The notes beneath the pieces are model-generated. The model worked only from the letters and a program-made list of their open reading frames with translations, was not told the DNA's origin and ran no database searches. Positions 21,185-31,898 of a stretch of 64,000 bases of DNA are shown here, in pieces (the first letter of the stretch is position 1; each line of letters begins with the position of its first letter). A program made the translations under genes and the position numbers. Source of the stretch: Jacaranda mimosifolia (Eukaryota > Streptophyta > Magnoliopsida > Lamiales > Bignoniaceae). Location of the stretch: positions 19,139,001 through 19,203,000 of the forward strand of contig CM032128.1 in NCBI GenBank assembly GCA_018894105.1, given 5' to 3'.

Positions 21185-23297
21185 TATTGGAATAGTGCTC
21201 GGCAAGCCAAATTAGATTGGCCTTGTAAGAGCTATTTCCTTATAAAACAATCTTGATTGAATGGCATTCCTTATATGGCCACCTTCATCTCATGCTTTAT
21301 ATTACTTCACTTGCATATGGATGAAGCCCTTAGATGACACATGACTACGGGACTTGATTTGGTGACCATGGAATAAGTCTCATACGATTGTGATCTCAAA
21401 TCTTCCAAGTCATAGGATTTTAAGAGACGGGGCATCTCAGATCCAGATAGACTTGCACTAATGATGCATAAATCCAAGAGTTGGATATTGTTCCGTCCAT
21501 GAGCAACCGTATGAGATATGGGTACTTGTTAGAGAATAAGGAACTAAAAGACCCTCCAGAGAATCCACTAGACAGCCGTAGTGGCAAGTCAGTAGTGGTT
21601 AATTCTCCCACCTACACTAATGCATATTATTAGTCCTCTGACCTAAGGATCCATGGTAACCTTGTGTTTGGTCCTCATGCTTTGACTCTTCCTTGACCAC
21701 TTAGCGGGTCTTTCGGGTTGAGGTTGGATATGAGCTACTTGGCATGGAGGTTTGTGAGATTCAAGATGGAATCCAACTCCTCGCTTTTGTGAAGGGGGAG
21801 TGCATCTCCTATGTATTCTATAATGACCGATTCCAAGAAATCCTTGTGCAAGGTGGTGTGACAATTTGGAAAAGGGGTTTTCCAAAGGTGAGGTCACACA
21901 AGGAAATCGAACATTGAGAATAGAAATACAGTATTGAGGCTATTAGGGAGTCGACAAATATCTTGCCCTAGGCCTCTTTTGGGAGATAGGAGATGAAAGG
22001 ACTGTATTTGCATTGTACGCGTAGAGCTATGATGGTTCTCCAGAATATTCATTTTGGCCAATTAGTTGGGCTCCATGGGCTTGAGGTTGGACATCGACCA
22101 TGGAGATTGGGTACTCTTCAATTAATGAGATTAATTGAATTAAATTGATTAGTTTAAAAGGTGTTTTAAACTAAAATGAATATAAGATATTCAAAAGTTA
22201 CAAAGAGTTGTGAGCCCATGTCCAATGAATGATAGAATCTACTGAATCACACACAAAAGCCAGCTTCCAAAATTGGTAGAGCAATTTTCTAAGTGTTAGA
22301 AAAATCACCATTTTTGTGACCAATTTTCAAGGTTCCAATCTAACAGTCAATTTTGATTTGATTAATTTAAATGTTAAAATTAATCAACTAATATAAGAGT
22401 TAAATTAAACCAATAATTAAGGAGTTAATTATTTGGTACCATATTGACCATCAATTGGATAAGTTGACTTAAAGAGTTAAGTTGACTAATTCAAGCATAG
22501 GAATTAATCTTGTTTGATTTAAGAGTTAAATCAAAGTTTAATTAATTTAATTAAAGGATTTAATTTAATTAATGGGAAGAATACTTTTTGGAGGAAAAAT
22601 TTAAATGAAGTGTTCATTTAAATTAGTATTTTAATTAATTTGGAATTAGATTCCAAATTAAATTGAAATGCACATGAAATTCAAGTAAGACTTGAATTTG
22701 AATTTTGCCAACTTGGCATGCTACTTGGGTGGTCGCCTTGAGCAATGTGTGATGCCAACTAGCATCACACCTTCCACCCTCTATATCTATATATAGAGTG
22801 CATGCAAAATTCCAAATTCACATTGTTGAAAAGTGAGAGAATTAGATTCTTGCATTCCCTCCAAAATTCTCTCTCTCTCTAACTCCAGCTTCTAGTGAGG
22901 GAAATTGGAAGATTGTTTGGTGTGTGGATCATATCAAGAGAGGCAAGGCACTTGACTTGGTTTTGGAGATCCACTTGCAGCAGCTTCCGGTTGGCAAATG
23001 TTTCTGGAGCGATCTAGAAGGATTTTTGGCTCCAATTTTTCACAATAGCTTCCCCTATTGTGGAGGTGTTCCAAATTTAATTTCGTGATTTTTGGAGCAG
23101 TATAGCCAAGGCAAACGTTGCCGTCTTTCCGCTGTGCTAGTTCCAAACAGTTTTTGGATTCGTGAGAGATAGTTGGTCTTCTCCTTGTTTTTGAGCTACA
23201 AGAGGTAATTCTTCATCCTAATCCAGATCTATAGCATGACTAGATCCTTGGTAGTTCATGTAGCTTAGTTATGGATGCTAACGCCACTCTTGTTTCA
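21185..23297 (+). repeat. 3' LTR of copy A (2,113 bp)
   Basis: It starts TATTGGAATAGTGC (G to A at base 2) and ends CTTGTTTCA. The dyad GTGTGATGC (22747-22755) / GCATCACAC (22762-22770) and TATA (22788-22796) are kept. The inverted-repeat array lies at about 22357-22570. It lacks part of the R/U5 region compared with the 5' LTR. Confidence 0.88.
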
Positions 23298-23546
23298 ACT
23301 ACACCCTCCGCTCCATTAGTTTGGGATTAATGCTTGAACTGAGCGAAGTAGGATTTACAATGTTACTCCTCCATGATTCTCACAACTATTGGGTGGTTAA
23401 GGGTTCTATGCAAAACCTAGCAACTACCTATTAATATTACTTAGATCCGAACTTTATATTAACTCAATTCAGTTTTTTTTCTTGATAGCTAACTAGGCTT
23501 GGATATATGAAGTGTTGGTTGCAAAGTACTATATATGCAAGAGTAC
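23298..23546. other. Spacer between copies A and B
   Basis: About 250 bp not matching the copia family and with no coding potential recognised. It meets the copy B LTR in mid-LTR, so the junction is a deletion point rather than an insertion boundary. Confidence 0.5.
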
Positions 23547-24463
23547 TCAATTCAATTAATCTCATTAATTAAAGAGTACCCAATCTCCATGGTCGATGTC
23601 CAACCTCAAGCCCATGAAGCCCAACTAATTGGCTGAAATGAATATTCTAGAGAACCATCATAACTCTATGCATACCATGCAAACACGGTCCTTTCGTCTC
23701 CTATCTACATCTCTATTCTCAATGTTTGATTCCCTTGTGTGACCTCACCTTTGGAAAACTCCTTTTCCAAATTGTCACACCACCTTGCGCAAGGATTTCT
23801 TGGAATCAATCATTATAGAATACATAGGAGATGCACTCACCCTTCAAAAAGCAAGGAGTCAGATTCCATCTTGGATCTCACAAACCTCCATGCCTAGTAG
23901 CTCATACCCAACCTCAGCCCGGAAGACCCGCTAAGTGGTCAAGGAAGAGCCAAAGCATGAGGACCGGACACAAGGATACCATGGATCCTCAATTCAGAGG
24001 ACTAATAATATGTACTAGCATAAGCGGGAGAATTGATCACTACCGACTTGCCACTACGACCATCTAGTGGATTCTCTAGAGGGTCTTTAGTGCCTTGTTC
24101 TCTAACAAGCACCCACTAACATGCACCTGTATCTCATACGATTGCTCATGGAATAGAGCAATATCCAACTCTTGGATTTACGCATTGTTAGTGCAAGTCT
24201 ATCCGGATCTTAGATGCCTTGTGTCGTAAGATCCTATGACTTAGAAGATTTAAGATCACGACCTTGTAAGACTTATTCCATGGTCATCAAACCAAGTCCC
24301 GTAGTCATGTGTGATCTATGGGCTTCATCCAAATGCAAGTGAAGTAATATAAAGCATAAGATGAAGGTGGCTATATAAAGAATATCATTAAATCAAGATT
24401 GTTTTACAAGGAAATAGCTTTTACAAGGCCAATCTGATTGGCTTGTTGGGCACTATTCCAACA
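23547..24463 (-). repeat. 3' LTR of copy B, truncated
   Basis: It keeps the TGTTGG end (at 24463) and about 917 bp of U3. Homology starts abruptly at CTCAATTCAATTAATCTC, so the promoter and U5 portions are lost. Confidence 0.85.
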
Positions 24464-24477
24464 ATCTCCCACTTGCC
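24464..24477 (-). promoter_or_regulatory. Polypurine tract, copy B
   Basis: The reverse complement reads GGCAAGTGGGAGAT, the canonical copia plus-strand primer, immediately next to the LTR. Confidence 0.88.
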
Positions 24478-24479
24478 TT

Positions 24480-27429
24480 AAAGCCAATTCCCATAGCCTT
24501 GAGGACCATCTTCTCAAGATGTTTTTCAAAGACCTTTTGCTATTAGGGGTTTAGACAATGGTTTTGCTAAATTCTCTTCTGAGGCAACATGGTCCACTCA
24601 GTTGTTGCCTCTATCAATTGATATCACATATCAAATTATAGCGCATTTACTGTGTTTGGATCATTGATGAGAGGCTCAGGTCCAAATTGTCTCTGTGGGC
24701 TCATGCACGCTTAGCACTACATCCAACTCTTGGATGAAGTTTTTATCCAAACACCTTGTTTTGCTATTTCCAAAACCACAAATTATTTCACCTTAGTGGT
24801 TGTCTCAGTCGTGGTGTTTTGTTGAAACTCTTCCAACTCACCACGCCACCATTGAGGCAAAATATAAATCCAAAAGTGGATTTTAGGTCATCTACATCAG
24901 ATTGGAAACTTGAATCCGAAAATCCCTCTAGTTTCAATTCTCCATTGCCGTAAACAAAAAACAAGTCCTTAGTCCTTCTCAAATACTTAAGGATTACTTT
25001 TACGGCTATCCAGTGACTCTCACTGGAATTAGATTGGAACCTACTCTCATAACACTTAGCAAGTGTGCAACATCTAGTCTTGTACATTGAACTGCATACA
25101 TTATGCAATAAATGGCGAAGGCATAAGTTATGTGAGACATCCTTCTTTTCTCTCCCTCAGTCTTGGAGGCCATAGACTTTGAGAGACGAATGCCATGTCC
25201 CATGGGAAGAAATCCCTTCTTGGATTCTTCCATACTAAAATGTACGGGGTTTGGGATAGCCCCAGCATCCTCTTAGATCTATCTCCATAGATACATATTC
25301 CCAATACATAGGATGCTTCTCCTAAATCTTTCATGGAGAATTGTGTAGATAACCATGCTTTAGTACACTCTAACATTCTACCTCATTCCCAACGAGAAGG
25401 ATGTCATCGACATAAAGCACAATAAACTGTATTGAACTCCCACTAGCCTTCTTGCACACATATGGTTCATACACATTTTTGACAAAGCCAAATGATTTGA
25501 CCATTTTGTCAAAACATGTGTTCCAACTTCGGGATGCTTGTTTGAGTCTATAAATGGATCTCTGGAGTTTGCAAACCTTTTGCTCACTCCCCTTAGATGT
25601 AAAACCTTGTGGTTGCGATATATAGATTTCTTCTTCAATGTCAACATTGAGGAAAGCGGTTTTCACATCCATTTGCCATATCTCATAGTCATAATATGTG
25701 GCTATGGCAAGTAGAATCTGAATGGACTTAGGCACAGCGACCGGTGAAAAGGTTTCTTAAAATCAATACCGGGTCTATGAGTGTAACCATTTGCCACAAG
25801 TCGCGCCTAAAAAGTCACCACTTCTCCATCTACTCTAAGCTTTTGCTTGTAGATCCACTACCAACCAACTGGAACTATTCCCATTGGTGGATCTACCAAA
25901 GTCTGTACTTTGTTTGAGTATATGGAGTCAATTTCGGATTTCATAGCTCTAAGCCATCGTCCTGAATCTATGTCCAACATAGCATCCTTATAGGTTTTCG
26001 GATCACTATCCGATTGGCCCATTTCATGAAGGAATCTAAACTTTTTGGGTTGCTTCCTGATTCGGTTCAACCTTCTTAGAGGTTGTCTGCAAGGCTCTTT
26101 GATATATACTTTTTTGTACTGCTTGTGGGATTTGATGACCATCTTGAACTTCACCAAGTTCAACAACGCCTTTTTCTATCTAACAGAAATTCCTTTTCTA
26201 AAAAGGTGGCGTTCCTCGAAACAAACACCTTTTGTTTTGAGGGATCATAGAAGTAGTAATAACTTATAGACTCTCTTGTGTATCCCACAAACTTGCACAA
26301 GGTGGATCTACTATCCAACTTACCTCCCACTGTTCGTCTCACGTAGGCGGGAGATCCCCAAATCAAGATATATTGGTAAGAGGGTGCTTTGCCATGCCAT
26401 ATCTCATATGGTGTTTTAGCATTGACTTTGAAGGTACTACACTTAGTAACTTCACCGTCGTCTATAAGGTGTATCCCCTAAAGGACATAGGCACATCGAA
26501 GAAACTCATCATGGAACGTCCCATGTCCAACAAGGTACGATTTCTCCTTTCGGCTACTCCATTGTGTTGGGGAGTGTCGGGTGGAGTCCATTGGGAGAGA
26601 ATCCCATTCTCCTTTAGATAATCCAAGAATTGGGTGCTCAAGTTTTTTCCTCCTCAATTTGATTGAAGAGCTTTAATACTTAGCCCCAATTGCTTTTCTA
26701 CTTCACTCCTAATACACTTCGAACTTTTCAAAGGTTTCGGACTTGTTCTTCATAAGAAATACGTGTCTGAACCGACTATAATCATCGGCGAAGGTGATGA
26801 AGTAGGGATAGTCTCCTCTCCCACTAACTCTTAGTGGTCCACAAACATCTGTATGGATCAAATCCAAGAGACTTGTGGAGTGCTCTGTTTGTCCTACAAA
26901 AGGAGCTTTGGTCATTTTTCCCTTTAAACAAGATTCACAAATAGAAAGATCCTCAATGCCACTAACACTTAGTGCTTTGAGAGCTTCTAACTTGCTCATC
27001 CTATTCTTAGAGATATGACCAAGTCTTGCATGCCAAAGAATGGCATATTCTTGGATATCTAATTTTCTTACTTTGTTGAAAGTGCATTAGTGATGGTTGA
27101 GAATCCAATATGTACAATCCTTTGTTAAGTGTACAATAAGCATTTAAAGAACCTATTCTTTAATGCCTTCAATCTCCATTTGATATAGAAGGATCAAATC
27201 CTTCACTATCTAAAACAGAGATTGAAATAATGTTCTCAACAATATATGGCACATAATAGCAAGGTACAATACAATTATGGAGGTCCCTAAGTCCAACTTA
27301 TTATATGCCTTCGGCTTTTGTCACAACTCTTGCTGCTTAGCCAAGGCGGTGGATCATATCCACATCACTAAGTTTTATTCTTCTTTCTTATTCTTTGTAA
27401 CAACTTACAAAGATAAGAACTACATGCGA
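24480..27429 (-). pseudogene. Decayed pol of copy B
   Basis: Read on the minus strand from 27429 downward: a protease remnant (IACSSYLC near 27410); GAG-pre-integrase with CESC (26930-26999); an integrase core from about 26850 whose second Asp codon is changed (QSN-stop-GG for RSDRGG) while Glu in GVAERR remains; reverse transcriptase with both QMDVKTAFLN and LYVDDIL intact in one frame (25370-25735); an RT thumb segment (25128-25376) with a short deletion; and RNase H (24788-25108: GFSDSSF). Several frameshifts and stops separate these pieces. The catalytic RT core is the least damaged in the window, but the gene cannot make a full polyprotein. Confidence 0.87.
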
Positions 27430-28214
27430 TATATCCTTGAGGAAGAATTAATCCTTAAATGCATTTCAATAAAGTACGTACCCTTCAAAAGGGTTGAAAG
27501 GTATTCATTGCAAAATGGCTTCCAATGGCCTATCTTGCGAATGTAGAAACAAATGATAGCAACTATTTCCTGTATAATCTTCTTGACTCCTTCGGATTTC
27601 TTTAATAGTTGTTTTCCCTTGGAGGAAGAACTTTTCTTCCTTTTACCTCCCTTTCTAGCACCCCTAGGGCCCATAGACTTGGAGGAGGAAATAAGTGTCA
27701 AAGCTTTGTCCTTTCTAGATCAACACTCTGATCAATAAAACTCAGCGAAGATGTGAGGATCAAATCCTCATGGAGATCATTTTCCATCACTTGCATCCAA
27801 GTAGAAAAGGCTTCTCCAAGCTTAATCATCTTTAGACCGTAGTCGATGACACATGACTTCACATTCATCCTAGCTTGAAAAATCTGTTTTGACACTATGA
27901 ACTTCTCATACCTTGTTTACTTTACAACTCTTGTAAACTTCTATCAAGGTACTATTCATGTGTCTTTGAGACTTTTAAAGTTTGTAGATGCCATCATGAG
28001 ACTATGGGATAGGATGATCCTAAACCCAATTCGTCAACTTTTCATGTGTCTCTTGATCTACTTTTAATCCCGATGGGATTTGGAGCACCTTGATATAGGA
28101 CATCTATCTGTTTCTAGGAATCTAGAATAATTTTTGATGTTAAGTCAATCGTGGAAGTTTGGCCTGGTTGATTTATTGGTTTCCAAAATAATGTTCAGTG
28201 GAACATTAAACCAT
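27430..28214 (-). pseudogene. Decayed gag of copy B
   Basis: The start is placed at the ATG complementary to 28212-28214 by alignment with the gag starts of C, D and F. Visible parts are KQIFQARMNVKSCVIDYGLK (about 27830-27892), the basic tail GPRGARKGGKRKKSSSSKGK (about 27610-27670) and a knuckle CFYIRKIGHWKPFC (about 27500-27545) with Ile at the second Cys position. Frameshifts and stops interrupt it, mainly in the N-terminal third. Confidence 0.78.
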
Positions 28215-29704
28215 TATTGTGATTTCAAAAATCCTCAAAGGTGAAAAAGAGAATAAGCATGCGATTGAATTTGATATTAAAAACATGTTCATGGTCTTTC
28301 AAGCATGTTTTTCTCCAACTATTTTATCAAATTCCCAAATCAAAGGTGCATCTCATGCAAAGTATATGGTCACAACTTTCCACCTAGGTATGACCCCCAT
28401 GAACGGATGTATATGACACAAAGGTGGTAGCATCGTCATGCCATATACTATTGGTAGAAGGCTTGGATTAATTAAAACTCTTTTAATTTGTATCCGTTTT
28501 GACTTAATATTTGAAAAGCACTTAGACATTCTAAGTGGAGGGTTTTTGCTTGCAAAGATCTCATCATTTTATCTTCTTATTTAGGTTTTCTATATCCTAA
28601 CCATGAATCTCATACATCAATAGGATATGGAAAGCATAAATAAGTAAATGCAACTAACATGCTCCTAGGGTGGGATGACCATGAGCCTAACCAAGTGGTA
28701 CACTTAGAGCCATAGGTGCACCACCTAGTTGATTTTAGGTAGGTTTATTAAATCTAGCTATTACATGAGTGTATCCCATACATTCATGGGTCTTCAAAAG
28801 TCTCCATGCCTCCAGGTCTCCTTTGCTCCATGTAACTTTTACATGAGAAAGAAATCCTCACTCCTAGTGATTCTACTCTCATAACATTTACAAGGTAGAA
28901 ATAAAGAGGCATGCAAACCCCAAGTTAATACAACCCATTTCAACAACTTGAAATATATAAAATCAATATTAAAGGCTCATGATCATCCACATTCATTCAT
29001 CATTCATTCAACAATTAAATGAACAATAAATAAATCTAGAATTAACAATTAATTCTAACAATTACATGCTTATCTCATAAACAAATAATTGAACAAGCAT
29101 AACACTTATGCAACTATTGGAGATAAACTTTAACAAGATTTAAGGAGCTTGAAAATGTCAAACATTATATTGAGAACTTGCACAACTCTTGTGCGTCACC
29201 AAAGGAGCCCAAAAATTGCACAAAAACTCGCCCAACCCATGACCGGGCGCTGCTGGCCAAGGCAAGCACATGGCTGGATAGTAAGTCTCAGTTACAGCCC
29301 TGCCAATGTGCACCGAAGCCGGCAGAAGCCCCTGTTTTGGGTCAAAGCCAAGTTAGGCCATTTTTGGCTCAACTTTTGTGCACCAAAAATGCTAGAAGTC
29401 ATTCTAAACATTAAATCACATATTATGGACCAATTACCAGATTTTTAAAACTAAAAATTTAAGTGCTCAATCAAGTTTCAAAAATCAAGTTCAAGTAAGA
29501 ATCGTATTCTTCAAAATATCCAACAAAACTCCAATCACATTGGATCCAAAAATGATCAAAAACTCTTTTGATCATCAAGCAATAAAGCCACAAGCATCAT
29601 CATCCAAACACTCCAATCCATGGCTTGGATCAAAGTATTTGGTGATATTGATCAATTCATCACATGAATCAATCAAACAATAATCCAAAACATAGCATGA
29701 AAAA
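28215..29704 (-). other. Leader of copy B, internally deleted
   Basis: Aligns with other leaders but lacks about 350-400 bp around the iterated-motif sites; only one site remains (28391-28413, sense core CATCCGTTCATGGGGG). The GTGCAC hairpin is present at 28693-28726. Confidence 0.7.
28693..28726 (-). ncRNA. Leader hairpin, copy B
   Basis: AAGTGGTACAC and GTGCACCACCT on the + strand. On the sense strand the two non-Watson-Crick positions are G-U pairs, so the RNA hairpin remains paired, while the antisense strand would have A-C mismatches. Confidence 0.65.
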
Positions 29705-29717
29705 GGCTCCAATACCA
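29705..29717 (-). promoter_or_regulatory. Primer binding site (tRNA-iMet), copy B
   Basis: The reverse complement reads TGGTATTGGAGCC, two transitions away from the canonical initiator tRNA-Met site, 2 bases from the LTR. Confidence 0.88.
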
Positions 29718-30337
29718 CTTGAAGGCTGTAGCATTAGGATCCATAAATCAAAACTTCATAGGCTTGAAATTAACTAAGCTACTCGAGCTCCCAAGGATAT
29801 AGACATACTATAGATCTAGATTAGGATGAAGAATTACCTCTTGTAGCTCAAAATCAAGGAGATGATCAACTATCTCTCATGAGTCCAGAAACTGTTTGGA
29901 ACTGGCACAACGGAAAGATGACAACAATTGCCTAGGCTAAACTGCTCCAAAATTCATGAAATTAAATATGGAACACCTCCACACACAGGGGAAGCAACTA
30001 TAAAAAATTGGACCCAAACAGCCTTCTGGATCGCTCCAGAAAAATTCACCAACCGAAAGCTGCTGCAGAAGGATCTCCAAAACCGAGCAAGTCAATCGCC
30101 TTGCCTCTATTGATACGATCCACACACCAAAAAATCATCCAATTTCTCCTCACTAGAAGCTAGATTTAGAGAGGAGAAAATGAGGTAGAGGAGGCCAATT
30201 TCAGGTTGGAAGGAAGAAGAAATGCAAAGCTTCAACTCATGATGCAATGCATGGAGAGAGAGATTTTGGAGGGAATGCAAGAATCTAATTCTCACACTTT
30301 CAGCCATTAAGTTTGAATTTTGCATGCTCTCTATATC

Positions 30338-30385
30338 TATATATAGAGGATGGAAGGTGTGATGCAAGTTGGCATCACACCTTCC
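30338..30385 (-). promoter_or_regulatory. LTR core promoter: TATA plus perfect 14-bp dyad (copy B)
   Basis: TATATATA at 30338-30345; GGAAGGTGTGATGC (30352-30365) and GCATCACACCTTCC (30372-30385) are perfect complements with a 6-base spacer. On the sense strand the dyad lies just upstream of the TATA box. Confidence 0.75.
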
Positions 30386-30553
30386 TCAAGGTGACCGCTC
30401 AAGTGGCATGCCAAGTTGGCAAAATTCAAATTCAAGTCTTACTCGAATTTCAAGTGCATTTCAATTTCATTTGGAATCTAATTCCAAAATAATTAAGATG
30501 CTAATTTAAATGAACACTTCATTAAAATTTCCCTCCAAAAAGTATTCTTCTCA

Positions 30554-30765
30554 TTAATTAAATTAAACACTTTAATTTAATTAATTAACTTTTGATTTAA
30601 CTCTTAAATCAAACAAGCTTAACTCTTAAGCTTAAATTAGTCAACTTAACTCTTTAAGTCAACTTGTCCAATTGATGGTCAACATGGTACCAAATAATTA
30701 ACTCCTTAATTATTGGTCTAATTTAACTCTTAAATTAGTTGATTAATTTAACACTTAAATTAATC
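30554..30765 (-). repeat. Seven consecutive inverted repeats in U3 (copy B)
   Basis: Exact arms: 30554-30567/30571-30584 (14 bp), 30591-30600/30604-30613 (10 bp), 30615-30622/30626-30633 (8 bp), 30644-30649/30654-30659 (6 bp), 30693-30701/30706-30714 (9 bp), 30718-30726/30730-30738 (9 bp) and 30741-30751/30755-30765 (11 bp). The stems have different sequences, but six apices are TTAA-C(T/A)C(C/T)-TTAA on the + strand and the first is TTAAA-CAC-TTTAA. Present in diverged form in most LTRs here. Confidence 0.85.
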
Positions 30766-31898
30766 AAACCAAAATTGACCTTGGATTGGACCTTTGAAAA
30801 CCGGTCACCCAAGGGTGATTTTTTCAACACTTGGAAAATTGCTCTACCAATTTTGGAAGCTATTTGGCTTTTGTGTGTGACCCAATAGGTTCTACCATTC
30901 ATTGGACATGGGCTCACAACTCTTTGTGACTTTTGAATATCTCATATTCATTTTAGTTTAAAACTCATTTTAAGCTAATCAACTCAATTCAATCAATCTC
31001 ATTAATTGAAGAGTACCCAATCTCCATGGTTGATGTCCAACCTCAAGCCCATGAAGCCCAACTAATTGGCCGAAATGAATATTCTGGAGAACCATCATAA
31101 CTCTACGCATACCATGCAAACACGGTCCTTTCGTCTCCTATCTACATCTCTATTCTCAATGTTTGATTCCCTTGTGAGACCTCACCTTTGGAAAATTCCT
31201 TTTCCAAATTGTCACACCACCTTGCGTAAGAATTTCTTGGAATCGATCATTGTAGAATACATAGGAGATGCACTTGCCTTTCACAAAAGCGAGGAGTCGG
31301 ATTCCATCTTGGATCTCACAAACCTCCATGCCAAGTAGCTCATACCCAACCTCAACCCGAAAGACCCGCTAAGTGGTCAAGGAAGAGTCAAAGCATGAGG
31401 GCCGAACACAAGGTTACCATGGATCCTCAGGTCAGAGGACTAATAATATGCACTAGCATAGGCGAGAGAATTGATCACTACCGACTTACCACTACGGCTA
31501 TCTAGTGAATTATTTGGAGGGTCTTCAGTGCCTTGTTCTCTAACAAGCACCCACTAACATGCACTTGTATCTCATACGGTTGCTCATGGAATGGAGCAAT
31601 TGGACTCTTGGATTTATACATCGTTAGTACAAGTCTATCTGGATCTTAGATGCCCCATCTCGTAAGATACTATGACTTGGAAGATTTAAGATCACGACTG
31701 TGTAAGACTTATTCCATGGTCATCGAACCAAGTCCCGTAGTCATGTGTGATCTAAAGGCTTCATCCAAATGCAAGTGAAGTAATATAAAGCATAAGATGA
31801 AGGTGGCCATATAAAGAATATCATTGAATCAAGGTTGTTTTACAAGGAAATAACTTTTACAAGGCCAATCTGATTGGCTTGCTAGGACTATTCCAACA

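Larger units (their letters stand above)
10557..23297 (+). mobile_element. Copia copy A, full-length but decayed
   Basis: This is the most complete copy: 5' LTR (10557-12723), primer site, leader, gag, pol, polypurine tract and 3' LTR (21185-23297). Without the solo LTR nested in gag (14856-17626) its internal part is about 5.7 kb. The order protease, integrase, reverse transcriptase, RNase H identifies Ty1/copia. Flanking 5-mers ACCAT and ACTAC match at only 3 of 5 positions, so no clean target duplication is claimed. By eye the two LTRs differ at roughly 10% of the first 210 bases, mostly transitions, which suggests an old insertion. Confidence 0.9.
23547..31898 (-). mobile_element. Copia copy B, 3' LTR truncated
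   Basis: Minus-strand copy with complete 5' LTR (29720-31898), leader, gag, pol, polypurine tract and about 917 bp of the 3' LTR. Its pol is the best preserved after copy A. The right end abuts copy C exactly at its CCAACA terminus, so B probably inserted into C; the left half of that target is gone. Confidence 0.88.
29720..31898 (-). repeat. 5' LTR of copy B (2,179 bp)
   Basis: Ends TGTTGG...CTTCA on the sense strand. It contains the clearest examples of the promoter dyad and of the seven-member inverted-repeat array. Confidence 0.9.

Noticed and set aside
10552..23302. Target-site duplication for copy A (ACCAT / ACTAC)
   Set aside because: Only three of five bases match and other copies show exact or near-exact duplications, so this is not reliable.
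29149..29448. Two overlapping plus-strand frames with PTHDRALLAKAST-like peptides, similar in copies A and B leaders
   Set aside because: They are antisense to the element and the similarity follows from leader homology; frames are broken in copies C, D and F.
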